This document shows positions 33,306 to 43,263 of a DNA stretch of 64,000 bases, piece after piece; positions within the stretch are counted from its first letter, which is position 1; every line of letters starts with the position of its first letter. The stretch lies in contig WPIO01000186.1 in the NCBI GenBank assembly GCA_009760855.2, positions 60,001 to 124,000 of the forward strand. Direction: 5' to 3'. This stretch comes from Cristatella mucedo (taxonomy: Eukaryota > Bryozoa > Phylactolaemata > Cristatellidae). Below the pieces are notes generated by a model. That model saw nothing but the letters and a program-made list of their open reading frames with translations, was not told the origin of the DNA and did not search any database. A program made the position numbers and the translations under genes.

Positions 33306-33638
33306 AATGTGAACCCCCACCGACGGAACTTCAATTCAAATGCTATAAAGATGAATCTCGGTATGAGATTTATCTTAACAATACAAGCCTAGCCGTTTGT
33401 GAGAAACCGTTAGAAACTTTGAAGTTTCATAACGAGTCTGATGTCCAAGCCATGAAAGTGGATATATCGGCCAGCACCTGCTCCATTTGTCGGGACCGCA
33501 CAACTGGGAATGAATACAACGTCTTCACCCTTGTGCCCAGCGATAACGACAACAGAGATGATTGGTTCTTCGAGAAATTTAAGAAAGAGCATAATAAAGT
33601 TCCGGCAAACTTAAAGAAAGAGCATATAAAAGCCCCGG
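33306..33638 (+). CDS. Second ectodomain-like exon, Cys-rich with N-glycosylation sites
   Basis: The acceptor TGTGATTTTTTTAG ends at 33305 and a strong donor GG|GTAAGT begins at 33639. The exon is 333 nt, phase 1 on both sides, so it could be spliced next to the Ig-like exon (also 1-1) without a frame change. The frame is fully open: ECEPPPTELQFKCYKDES, then LNNTSLAVCEKPLETLKFHN, ASTCSICRDRTTG and DDWFFEKFKKEH. Six cysteines and sequons NNT/NTS and NES fit an extracellular segment. Strand spacing loosely resembles an Ig or beta-sandwich fold, but the core tryptophan is not obvious. The end has two similar lysine-rich stretches (KKEHNKVPANL, KKEHIKAPG). Family unknown. Confidence 0.6.
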
Positions 33639-33831
33639 GTAAGTTACTGCATGCACCTCCATAGTCGTTTAATTGTCAATAGTAGCAATGCGAGTGTTGC
33701 GTTCATAGAAATCGTCGTGAAATCGGTGATATTGTTTACTTAACAATATTATCAGCAGTTGTGTTGCCGTTGCTGCTCCCACTCCTGTTTAAAATATATA
33801 TTAGCCAATGTAACTGCATTATTTCTATAGC

Positions 33832-33925
33832 AGCAACATGGCCTTTATGTTGTGAAATTTATTTGCATTGGCCTATAGAGGATCACCAGCTTCAAAATTC
33901 AAACCCGTGACCTCGGTGGTGAATA
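33832..33925 (-). mobile_element. SINE-A, truncated
   Basis: Reverse order: ATGGCCTTTATG body, GAGGATCACCAGC, TTCAAACCCGTGACCTCGG (B-box region). The A-box half is missing where the (TAA)-like tail of the following LINE-A begins. Confidence 0.65.
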
Positions 33926-34995
33926 ATTATAATTATTATAATTATGCACTTAATAAAGCACCCCCGGAGAACTCAATCTCTTTGTATGGGCTTTGCATTT
34001 GCTGCAAAGAAAGCTCGATTGAATGGTGAGCAATATCATGCTTACTGAACAACATGAATAACACGGTTAGGGGTGACATGCACAGGGTCAGCATGCAAAA
34101 CGTGGTCACTGACAGCATGCACAGGGTCAGCACGCTTAAGCACATAAAAAACAAATCAAAAGGACCCACTAAATGCTGTCCTAAATAGGTGTATTTTTAA
34201 TTTCTTTTTAAATTTGGTCAGGTCAGGGATGTTGCGACGCAAGTCAGGGGTGAATTCCAGAATTTGGGAGCATACTAGCTAAATGAATGGTCACCGAAGG
34301 ATTTGAGGTTTGTACAAGGTGTAGGTAAACTGCTAGATTCCGAACAATCGGGTGGTGCTATGCTTGGCCTGATGGGAGAATAGATCTGAGAGATAGGCAG
34401 GAGACAAAGAATGATGTGACCTAAAGGTGAGTAAAGAAAACTTTAAGTCGATCCGTTGCTTGACTTGTAGCTAGTGCAGGTCGGCGATAAGTGATGCGAC
34501 AAGGGCAACGGTGAACCTCACTACAGACTATCCTAGCTGCAGAGCTTAGCACAAGCTTTAGTGAGCCGTGATGGCACACTAGGTAAGGCGGTTGCTTTCA
34601 CGACCTCGGACCCGAGGTCGTTGGTTCGATTCCTACGGTGGGCGATCCTTTAGTGCCACTGCAAGTGGTAGTGATGGCCATAAAAGCTCTACTGAAAAAG
34701 CAGCTGTTTTATCAGCTATGATTTTAGTAAGCCCCTAATTGCACATGCCGGTGGGACAACAAGCTGTGAGTTACAGAAGACAAGACGGGACTTCACGAAT
34801 TCATCGACCAACTTAGATGTGATATCCTTATCTGAACCAGCCCGAATGTTAGCAATATTACGTTGCTGGAATTAGGCAGGCTTGACTGTGGAGCTGATGT
34901 GGTCGTCTGACGAAAGGTCACTTTGGATCACGGTATCTAGATTTCGTGCAGTGTCAGCAGGAGATACGCTGGCAGAGACCTAAAACCTAGTGAAG
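33926..34995 (-). mobile_element. LINE-A, 3' end and C-terminal coding, split by a SINE-A
   Basis: Tail, hairpin (AAAGCACCCCCGGAGAACTC ...) and 3' UTR run to about 34250. C-terminal coding DNA then continues to 34557. After a SINE-A the LINE resumes at 34736 with CACATGCCGGTGGGACAACA and ACAGAAGACAAGACGGG, ending near 34995. Confidence 0.85.
34558..34735 (+). mobile_element. SINE-A inserted into LINE-A, well preserved
   Basis: GAGCCGTGATGGCACACTAG, GTAAGGCGGTTGCTTTCACG, GAGGTCGTTGGTTCGATTCC (perfect B box), GCCACTGCAAGTGG body and GCAGCTGTTTTATCAGCT tail. TTTAGTGAGCC at the left and TTTAGTAAGCC at the right look like an 11-bp target duplication with one change. Confidence 0.9.
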
Positions 34996-34999
34996 ATCT

Positions 35000-35260
35000 T
35001 ACCTCCTGGGCTATCACGGTCCTTCCGAGCCTTGGATTACTAGATCTTCTTTTTATTTCAAATATTTATTATTTATCGTCAAAATCCAAACGATTATGAA
35101 TCAAACAGTAAATCAAGACCGAGAAAACAAAACTATTTCTTATTAAATCATAACATTTTCGGACTAAGGTATTTAGGCAGTAGCGCAATCATTGAGACTG
35201 CATTTAACCAACTCATCGCAGGCTAATTATACATGGACTACCAGTGGGATTGTTTCACTA
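35000..35260. other. Unassigned AT-rich DNA
   Basis: Nothing recognisable between the LINE-A end and the next SINE-A. Confidence 0.35.
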
Positions 35261-35261
35261 T

Positions 35262-35445
35262 CTCGCGAGCCGTTGGTGAGCCATGACAGCAGGCTAGCTA
35301 AGGCGGTTGCTTTTTACGGCCTCGGTGTCGAGTTCATTGGTTCGAATTTTCCGTTGAGCAATCCTTTATGGCTACTGCAAGTGGTGGTGATAGCATTCAA
35401 GGCTCTGCCGTCGCTTGAGAAAAGAGGCATTACAATCCTCTTACG
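35262..35445 (+). mobile_element. SINE-A
   Basis: TGAGCCATGACAGCAGGCTA, GCTAAGGCGGTTGC, TTGGTTCGAATTTTCC (B box with an extra T), CTACTGCAAGTGGTGGTG body and AAAGAGGCATTACAATCCTC (decayed tail). Confidence 0.8.
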
Positions 35446-35489
35446 CAACAACAACTAATCTATTGTTGCCGCATATTGCTTACGCTTTT

Positions 35490-35715
35490 TAGCAATCCTG
35501 AGCTGCTACTTCCATGCTACTCACTACCTCAACTGCTCTCCTGATTCTGCTGTGCTTCTCACTTTCTCTTTGCTGCGTGAGATGAGGTCTGTTGGCTACC
35601 GAATGCTTACCCATAGCTGCTTAGGCTGTGAGTTTGCTATGCAGAACTTTCCTCAGCAACTCCCTAGTCTTTATGGCTTTGTGGAGTTACAGACGGAGAT
35701 ACATCTAATCTGACG
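35490..35715 (+). mobile_element. LINE-B, 3' end
   Basis: GAGCTGCTACTTCCATGCTA, CTCACTACCTCAACTGC, GAGGTCTGTTGGCTACCGAA and CTTTATGGCTTTGTGGAGTT, then GGAGATACATCTAATCTGA with a decayed tail. Positions 35716-35990 show nothing recognisable. Confidence 0.85.
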
Positions 35716-35997
35716 GTAGCATGCAGGGCCTTGCAGCAGTCGCTCTCCATGTCTGCCTTTCAAAAATTGATATATCAAGCGCAAATCTTCTCAGCTTCAA
35801 ACGAGGAAAAGACTTCTTTCCTCGGATCTTTGGAATAACACGACGTTTTTCTCTAAAACCTACCGTGTAATACTGCAATATAGAGAAAAAGAGGTCAAAG
35901 CGGCATTACAAGTCTTTTTAACGAGTAGCTTATGTCTTTAAAACCATGTTCTACGATATGTGAACTGAAAAGTTGCAGAAACCAGGAAAATGTGATA

Positions 35998-37000
35998 TAA
36001 TAATATTAATTCACTCGATAAGCGCCCTCGGAGAAGCCAATCTCTTTCTGGGCATGTAAATTTCCTGAAAACGAAGCACGATCGAATGGTTAGCTGTAGC
36101 ATGCTCAATAAAGATCAAGAATAGCATGGGGTTTACATGTTAGGCGTGACATGTACTAGGTCAGAATGCACGTATGGTTAGTAGCAGCATGTATAGTGTC
36201 AGCACGCAACAGCACATATTGGTCACAACCCAGGGACCCACTAAATGCTGTCATACATAGTAGCGTTTTTAAGTTCTTTTAAATGTGGTCGAGTCATGGG
36301 TTGTCGTGACGCAAGTCGGAGTGAGTGCCAGGATTTGGGAGCATACGAACTAAACGTACTGTCTCCGAAGGGTTTGAGGTTTTTACAAGGTAAAGATAAG
36401 CTTAAAAGTCCCAAAAGCCAGTGGTACTATGCTTAGCGTGGTGGGGAAGTAGATCTGATAGGTCGGCTGAATATGAAGATACCTAGAATTTAATGACCAA
36501 ACTTTGAAGTCCATTCGTTGCTTGACTGGGAGCCAGCACCGGTTGGCGAGAAATTGTTAGATGTGGCAACTGCTCGTGACAGACAAGCTAATACCTCCTA
36601 AAGCCTCCAGACCAAGCTGCAGAGAAATACCAGCGCCAGATAACACAAGCGTGTAGACTAGCAAACAGTGAGCTACAGAAGTCAAGACATAGTGTCGCGA
36701 ATCCTTGGATAACTTTAGAAGTGGTATCCCTGTCTATACAAGCAGAATATTTGCCATTTACGTGCAGCTAGAAATAGGCATACTTGATTGTGGAGTTGAT
36801 GTGGCCGTCTCAACAAAAGGTCACTTTGGAACATGACACATAGATTTCGTGCTGATTCAATCAGAGATGTCCTGTCAGAACTAATTGTGAACGTTAGCCT
36901 TTCCAATTTATGGATCACACTTGGTTCTTCCATAACTAGTAAGTTGGTTCTATCATCATTAAATTTAAGACAATGAGGATATTGCAACAAAAACTTTAAT
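35998..37000 (-). mobile_element. LINE-A, 3' end to post-RT motif
   Basis: Reverse tail and decayed hairpin (AAGCGCCCTCGGAGAAGCCA), 3' UTR, then C-terminal coding DNA. At 36990-36715 the minus strand reads LKFNDDRTNLLVMEEPSVIH and KLERLTFTISSDRTSLIESA. There are many frame breaks, and it is truncated just past the NDDKTNLLVMG motif. Confidence 0.85.
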
Positions 37001-37169
37001 CTGCTGTAAGCCCACGAATGGCATTCTTACCCCCATTTACTCCACATTGTGACAAGCGGAGCGAATCCAGTTGTGAACCCAACTGCTCTGTCCTCAGAAG
37101 CTCAACTGGAATGTATCTGCGTTTGTAAAACTACTAAGCTCCTATAAAAATGTTGGTGTTTACGATGGA

Positions 37170-38040
37170 GAGTTTTCTATAGCACACTCAAACTATAAGC
37201 GGCTTTCGGTACGCATTTCCTAGTCAATAGAATTCATCTCACGTAACGAAGAGAAATTGAGAAGCATAGCAAAGACATGAGAGCAGTTGAGGTAGTGAGT
37301 ATCAGGGAATTAGCAGCTCAGGACGGCTGGAAAAGAAGGGGCCATAACTGGGAGCAGGAGAGTAGTTGTCGTTGCATAATAATCATGGAAGCGAAGTCCG
37401 CAGCCTAGGACATACAGACCTAAAGCTTCTGTTGCCAACGGTCTTTAAGTAGAGGAATGGAGCGGCTAATTTATTGTTCATTTAGGACCTGAGGGCACAA
37501 GATGGCTGGAACTGGTGCAGCAGTTCAGCTAGGTATGCAGGTGCCAAGCCTTTACGAGCCTTGTGGGTCAGAATTAGAACTTTTCTCTGTATCTGTTGAC
37601 CAACCGGCAGCAATCCCTACTCTTTTAGCACAGGAGACACGTAGTCAGTCTTCCGGGACTTGAAAACTAGCCTTGCAGCCATATTCATAGCCAGCCGTAG
37701 TGACCTAGTTGCTTTCTTTGGTAGCCCAGCCAAAAGAAAATTACAAGAATCAAGCCAATACCGAACTAAGGAGCAAATTAAAGTTTCTACAAGCCACCAT
37801 GTAAGACAGCTCCTAATATTAGAAAGGGATCGGATGTAACGGCTAGCTTTAGAAGCAGTCTTCTAAATGAGCTTTTAGAATATAGGCTGCTGTCAAAAAT
37901 GACGCCTAAATTTCAAGCACGCAGTTATGGTCGCACAACAGCACCACCTAAAAGAACTGCAAAGCCTTCTAATCCAGCCACACGCTTCTCTTATGAGCAG
38001 CAGCTCGACTTATCAGTTCATCTTGCTCAACAAAAAATAA
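37170..38040 (-). pseudogene. LINE-B, C-terminal coding, degenerate
   Basis: AAGCGGCTTTCGGTACGCAT, GAGAGCAGTTGAGGTAGTGA, TGGCGACAGAAGC-type landmarks, CCTTGTGGGTCAGAATTAG and GGTAGCCCAGCCAAAAG match the 40828 copy in order. The upstream part (37790-38030) reaches beyond that copy. It meets a second LINE-B copy in the same orientation at about 38041. Confidence 0.8.
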
Positions 38041-39915
38041 AACATGAGAAAGAAAAGATGGGAAACATAGCTGAGTCAAGACAGTGGATGAGGCAGTGAG
38101 TAGCATAGAAGTAGAAGCCCTGGACCGCTGGATTGGAGGGGGGCCACAGTAAGCAGCAGTAGAGTAATTTTCGTTATTTAGGAATCGTGGAAGTGGGTTT
38201 AGCAGTCTCATACCTTGAAGCAAAGACTTCTGTTTCCGTTGCCGATGGTCTAAGCAGAGAAATGAAACACCTAATTTCCATACAGATGCCTAGGACACGA
38301 GGAGTTTGAAACTGGTGCAGCTGCTCAACTAATTATGAAGGAGAATATGGGTGGCACACCTTGTGGACCTCTGGAATGTTTTAGATAGCGTTTCAGCCTT
38401 ATTCATTGCTAACTTAGCCTAGCGTTTTTTCTTTAGCCCAGCAGAAAGGGATTTACAAATGTTCCCCAGGCAAAACTAAGGAGTTAGCAATTACATTTTT
38501 TGCAAAAGAACGTCGAAGACGGTTCCTAATCTCAGATAGGGGTCGAAAGTGATGGCTAGCTGTGGAAATAGTCTTCTTAACGAATCTGTGCAAAAATTCT
38601 TCACGAGAAAGGTTTCATAATTTAAGCAGTAGTCCAAGATGACACCTAAATTGTTAACACCATGTGACGGTATAGCAGCAGCATCACCTATTATACGGGT
38701 AAAGTCTTCTAGTATAGTGGCACGCTTAGGTTTTGAAATGAGATGCAGTTTTTCATCCTAGTTAAGAGAAATTCAGCTACGTATATTGCTGAATGCTTGC
38801 CATATAAGACATCACTTTATCAGTCAACGCTGCAGATTCCGACGGTTTAAATGACAAATACAGCTGAGCATCGTTAGCATAAAAGTGATAGCCTAATCCG
38901 CTGTCAAGATTCACTTTTTGCAAAGGTTGAGTAAGAATTGAGAGCAAGGACCGATAACGGACCTTTGAGGGATTTCACGGGTGACTTGATTATGCTTAGA
39001 TACGACCTGATACCCATATGGTAATAATAACAGTAATAATATTATTAAAATGTGTAGCACCGTCAGAGAGCTGAATTACTCTCACTTTAAAGAAGCTGCA
39101 TATTAAGCGTAATGATATGTTTGGTGGTAAAACCCTGAAGAACTAGGCACAGCAAGCAGCAGGCACGAGAGAGTAAGCAGGTGCATGCACAAGAAGGATG
39201 AATAACAGATGCCCTTGAAACAAGATCAGACAAGTACGAATTAAACCATGATAGGGACTCATGTGCCAGACCAATCTTTCGTTCAATCAATCGCTCAAGT
39301 AGGATATCGTGATCACTAGTTTCGAAGGCAACTGATATATCTAGAAGTTCTAGGGATGTGACATTCCCGTCATTGTTTCTGTATGGAGTCATTTGCTATA
39401 CGAAGGGAGAGCGCTTCAATGAAGTAGAGTGCTAGATCCAGATTGATTTTTTCTTAAATTTCATTTTCTCTTAGTGGTACCTATCACCTGCTGCGAAACT
39501 TTTTTTATAGAATCTTTGACAGAAAAGAAAGTAGGACAACTGGGTAATAGTTTGCAAAGATATTTTAATCTGTTCCAGGCGTTTTTGGTATCGGTTAAAC
39601 AAAGGCCTATTTGAATGACTAAAGTACAACACCTGTCATCGGAGAAGCCTTGAAAATCATTTTTATGGCTGTGCTAACTTTGTCTGCCAGTGAAAAACAC
39701 ATAGATGATGGGACAGAGTCTTCAGGAGATGAGCTCTTTTTTAGTAGACCTAGTTAAACTAGACTCATCTCATGTAGAAGTCTCTGAAAATCATTTAACG
39801 AAGGTAACAGGCTTGAGATTCAGCAGTAGCTTTAGTCGGAAAGAGCCTTGCGGTGGCACGAATATGAACAATCGGGACAGTGGAGAGGGGCATACAAGTT
39901 TTAGCTGAGACGTTA
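38041..39915 (-). pseudogene. LINE-B, C-terminus through RT entry, degenerate
   Basis: The order on the minus strand from 39915 down is: HPVTFVK-type linker near 39790, SSKKESSPEDSVPS near 39740, NYYPVVLLSFLSKIL near 39530-39570 (RT entry), YRNNDGNVTSLELLDISVAF near 39340 and LSWFNSYLSD near 39250. The rest of RT and the C-terminus follow to 38050. A LINE-A tail piece sits at 39018-39100. Stops and shifts are frequent. Confidence 0.75.
39018..39100 (-). mobile_element. LINE-A tail fragment inside LINE-B
   Basis: TAATAATAACAGTAATAATA, then GTAGCACCGTCAGAGAGCTG and TTACTCTCACTTTAAAG: a decayed reverse hairpin that interrupts LINE-B RT. Confidence 0.55.
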
Positions 39916-40426
39916 TTACTTAGTGAGTGAGACCTCTCAGTATCAGACAGAAAAGTATTTACCGTCTTATAAATATGTTCTTGGGTCTGACTGGCTGGAC
40001 TTTCGTATCCGAGTGAAAATAAGAAGCCCTGGAGGCTTTTCTAAACCTCCAGCTGCAGACTCAAAGGAAGTCTTTGAAATAGCCGGCACCTTTATCAGAC
40101 CTAGATTTCTTAAATGGCGTTCAAGTCCGTGCTTAATGAGGTGAATCTTTAAAGTGTTTCTGTAAATGTAACTAAAATCCACGACTATGTACACGGACGG
40201 AACGCATGTGATCATTTTCTTCAAGAGCACTCCTAGTGTCGTGTTCACTATATCAGTGCAGGTATCAAAACTGTCGGTCTAGGCTGGATACGGATTTATA
40301 TGACCTGCCTCTCATAAGGATTTCAAAAATTTGTCTTGGTCAATGCTTTGTAAGTTTTGTCGCCGGACGATTAAGCCGTGTTTTTAAAAATTGGGAATTT
40401 CGTAAACTGTTTTGCCCTTTTTGTAG
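39916..40426. other. Possible LINE-B endonuclease remnant and intron
   Basis: The minus strand is open for about 93 codons (40248-39967) and reads IVVDFSYIYRNTLKIHLIKH, then GLERHLRNLGLIKV. That layout is similar to the end of a LINE endonuclease (GDFN ... LGL..HV). It would extend the LINE-B copy on its left. The part near 40300-40426 is unassigned and leads into a strong splice acceptor. Confidence 0.35.
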
Positions 40427-40506
40427 ATACTTCGCAGAACCACCAACCGGCTGTATATTTATGGTGGATTGGATTATTATTAAGTTTCTATCTTGCATAT
40501 GTTTAA
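40427..40506 (+). CDS. Candidate transmembrane exon
   Basis: A very good acceptor (TTTTGCCCTTTTTGTAG) ends at 40426 and GTAAGT starts at 40507. Read in phase 1, as the upstream exon candidates require, it gives TSQNHQPAVYLWWIGLLLSF then YLAYV, a hydrophobic segment of about 19 residues fit for a membrane span. In that frame the last codon before GTAAGT is TAA. So either the protein ends just after the membrane, the true donor is a few bases earlier, or the exon is damaged. The phase-2 frame is open but would not join the preceding exons. A tail-like frame follows 70-80 bases downstream. Host gene context is an inference. Confidence 0.35.
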
Positions 40507-40578
40507 GTAAGTATAGGCAGAGTAAAGAGTTTTAATATGGGCTGATTTGAGATCCGTGACAATTACCATACATAGTAA

Positions 40579-40818
40579 ATAAAAAGAAGTATTCACATTC
40601 TGTCCTGTGACTCTATTTATTCAATCAAACCCGGTGGCATCGCAGTTAGTCCAGAGGAAGATTTTGAGCAAGTTTTAGTAGGCTAGATGCCGTTTTTTAT
40701 AAGGTCAAAACCACCACCATCTGTTGAAGACTTTAAACACGACCAAGTGGAGGGCATAGACGAGACAGAGTTGAAAGACTCAGCAACGGCAAAATCAAGC
40801 AAGTTCAAGACAATCTAA
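40579..40818 (+). CDS. Tail-like coding frame with one in-frame TAG
   Basis: One frame runs from about 40579 to TAA at 40816-40818, broken only by TAG at 40684-40686. Before the TAG it reads ILSCDSIYSIKPGGIAVSPE, then EDFEQVLVG. After it comes MPFFIRSKPPPSVEDFKHDQ, then VEGIDETELKDSATAKSSKF. The composition (Pro, Glu, Asp, Lys, Ser rich; IYS and VSPE) resembles a cytoplasmic tail and echoes the candidate tail exon at 4063. The acceptor is unclear: GGCATCGCAG at 40645 and GGCTAG at 40686 are options. If the latter is used, the TAG lies in the intron and the exon starts at ATGCCG. The alternative is a pseudogenised tail. No family is recognised. Confidence 0.4.
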
Positions 40819-40825
40819 AATTCAT

Positions 40826-41545
40826 GTAATTTAATGTAATGTAATGTAATGCAATGTAATGTATCTCCGCCAGTAACTCCACAAAGTCATAAAGACCATG
40901 TGGGTGTTACGCAGGAGAGTTTTGTATAGCCCACTCACAGCCTAAGCGGCTTTCGGTACGCATTCGGTAGCCAACAGACTTCGTCTCACGCAACAAAGAG
41001 AAAGTGGGAAGCATAGCAGAGTCAGGAGAGCAGTTGAGGTAGTGAGTAGCATAGAAGTAGCAGTTCAGGACCGCTGAAAAAGATGTGCCATAGTCGGCAG
41101 TTGGAGAGTAGATGTCGTTGCGTAAGAATTGTAGAAGCGAGTTCCACAGTCTAGGACCTGCAGAGCTGAAGCTTCTGTCGCCAACTGTCTTTAAGCTGAG
41201 GAATGGGACAGCTAATTTATTGTCCACACAGGACCTGAGGGCGCGAACAGGCTGAAACTGATGCAGCAGTTCAGCTAGGTATGAAGGAGCCAAGCCGTGG
41301 CGGGCCTTGTGGGTCAGCATAAGAACTTTGCTCTGTATCCTTTGCTCAACCAGCAACCATCCTATGTCTTTCAGCAAAGGTGACACGTGCTCAAACCGCT
41401 GGGACTTGAAGACCAGCCTTGCAGCCATATTCATAGTCAGCTCTAGTGGCATAATAGCTTTCTTTGGTAGCCCAGCCAAAAGGGAATTACAATAATCAAG
41501 CCGAGACAGAACTAAAGAGCTAGTTAAATTTGTTTTATGTACTGT
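40826..41545 (-). pseudogene. LINE-B, 3' end with 190-codon open C-terminus
   Basis: The (TGTAA)n-type tail (ATGTAATGTAATGTAATGC) is followed by the 3' UTR. On the minus strand, 41479-40907 is open for 190 codons: [60 protein letters not shown], and a C-terminus ending IQNSPA. This is the post-RT region of a CR1/L2 LINE (compare 'GLP...NMAARLV ... HWLPV..RI.FK.L.L..KA..G.AP.YL'). It is the best preserved LINE-B copy here and is truncated at about 41545. Confidence 0.85.
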
Positions 41546-41826
41546 CCTTTATATGACGTCCACTCTTAACCGGGTGGCGATTTCCCCCAAGAACAAATGT
41601 CCGTGGATGAACACTTTCACTTTATTTAATCACGGCCTGCCTAGATAAGAATATGTCTTGTTACTTAGTTCAACCATTTTAGGCAGAGCACCTAGATTAA
41701 AAAAATTCGGTTGATCTTGGACTACTGTAATGTTTTGTTAATCGTCTACGATATTTTCAAAACTCAGCAGCACGTCTAGCCGACGACCTAGTAGTAATGG
41801 ATTTCTACAACTTCTTTAGGCTGTTC
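41546..41826. other. Unassigned DNA
   Basis: Nothing recognisable; probably old decayed LINE sequence (TTGGACTACTGTAATG resembles LINE 'LDYCN' codons). Confidence 0.3.
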
Positions 41827-41827
41827 A

Positions 41828-41964
41828 AATAGAGCTGGGTTGGTCCAGTGGTTAAGGTGCTCGCCCCGACTAAGGTCTGTCTAAGGTCGTGGGCTCGAGC
41901 CTTGAGGCACATGTGAAGCGCCTGAAAAGAGATTTAGTTCTCTTGGGGAGCTATACAAATGAAT
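41828..41964 (+). mobile_element. SINE-B, complete
   Basis: GAGCTGGGTTGGTCCAGTGG (A box), TTAAGGTGCTCGCCCCGACT, AAGGTCGTGGGCTCGAGCC (B box), then the hairpin GAAGCGCCTGAAAAGAGATT ... TTCTCTTGGGGAGCTATAC. It is followed by (ATCTATTT)n. Confidence 0.9.
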
Positions 41965-41997
41965 TATCTATTTATCTATTTATCTATTTATCTATTC
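41965..41997. repeat. (TATCTATT)n microsatellite tail
   Basis: Four units of an ATCTATTT-like 8-mer directly follow the SINE-B tail and are probably its expanded 3' tail. Confidence 0.85.
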
Positions 41998-41999
41998 AA

Positions 42000-42589
42000 G
42001 CATTTTTTCCAAATAGTCCATACGATTTTAAGATCCTTTCTCTGGCCTTACGATTGGTGCACTCACTTTAGCCTTGATATCTGACTGCATCGCTCATCCA
42101 GTGGGATTTTTCTTGTTTGTTATAGCTTGTTACCGTAAGTGTCCTTATCTGTTTATTAGTTGACCGTCTCAGAGAAAGCTATAGCTTTCAGGCTCACAAA
42201 GGTCATATATTGGTCAGCTTATAAGTCGAGCGTAAATCTAGTTACAAAATTGAGTATCGTGCTGCTCATAGGTCATAGCACACTGGTGCAGTTTCGTCAG
42301 AGATTCTCCGTTCCAAGTCAGCAATAAGGTTCATAGTTTGTAATCACAGACTCCATGCAAAACTTTTACCGACGGCTATCTCGCCTTCCCATAACGAGGA
42401 CTACGAACGTTTCTAGTCCGTTGCAGAATGCTCTTCCAAAGAAGGAAGTTATTTCGAACATTGTATATGGAAACCGATACAGCCAAAACATATTTAAAGT
42501 TAATCTATTTGTTGAGTGACCGTATCGATAAAGGAATTACGTGACTATGGTCACCTCAATGCTTATCGCTTCGGGTTTCTGGGTCTGCC
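42000..42589. other. Unassigned DNA upstream of LINE-B head
   Basis: No gene or known repeat is recognised. It could be the 5' UTR or ORF1 region of the LINE-B copy that follows, but no matching copy exists in the window to test this. Confidence 0.3.
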
Positions 42590-43263
42590 AAGATAGCGTT
42601 AGATACGCCGGCTACTAGTAACCTGCATTTTAGTTATAGTCGTATCTACCTATTGTCGCTTCCTTATCGTAGTTCAAATGCTTTTCCTGCATTAAATCAT
42701 ATTGTGCCTCACCTATTGCTGCTGCGGCTACGTTCAGGTACTAATGTAGGAGATTTCAGAGCCACTTAACGTTAGCTGCCTGATTGTGGACTTTTTCTAA
42801 ATGGCAAACATTAGCCGCCTTATTTTTTCTAAATGGCAAACATTAGCCGCCTGATTGTGGATTTTGTTAATGGCAAACAACAGTTGTATATTCATTTTCT
42901 TCAGCAATCTGTACTGCAGCTTAAGCCATTGTGATTTCCATGCTCAGCCTTAGGTTTTTATTGCAATGCAGATGAAACGTAGCTGTGCATACACTTTGAT
43001 TCCGGCAAGTCTCTTTTTAGTTATGCCATATTATTCTTAATGATCATATTGCCAGAATTCACACACGGATGAAAGTAAACTTTCTCTGATTGGACGACGA
43101 TTCAAGTCACTTATTGATAGAATAGGCGTCAAATAGAAACTGGAAATTTTTACCCTCGGAAAACTCTTAGATACTGCCTTCGACTTCACCTGTAAGAATA
43201 TCGAGTGTAGGAATACTCAGCTTATAAGATTACCATTTCCGCCTTCCAGATTTACTCTAGCCA
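42590..43263 (+). pseudogene. LINE-B 5' head and endonuclease region, degenerate
   Basis: 42590-42720 aligns with the LINE heads at 2330 (plus) and 1290-1500 (minus): TTAGATACGCCGG, CTTCCTTATCGTAGTTCAAA. A local duplication (42772-42885) and strong decay follow. The LINE linker begins near 43200. Confidence 0.5.
42772..42885. repeat. Tandem duplication, about 38-bp unit
   Basis: TTTCTAAATGGCAAACATTA plus GCCGCCT occurs twice, with a third partial copy (TTAATGGCAAACAACAG). GCCTGATTGTGGA recurs in the first and last units. Confidence 0.75.

Noticed and set aside
33121-33312. Signal-peptide-like hydrophobic frame just before the exon at 33306
   Set aside because: It overlaps the acceptor in a different frame and begins without an ATG context.
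39923-40144. Plus-strand 73-codon frame
   Set aside because: It lies opposite a LINE-endonuclease-like minus frame and has no splice or start context.
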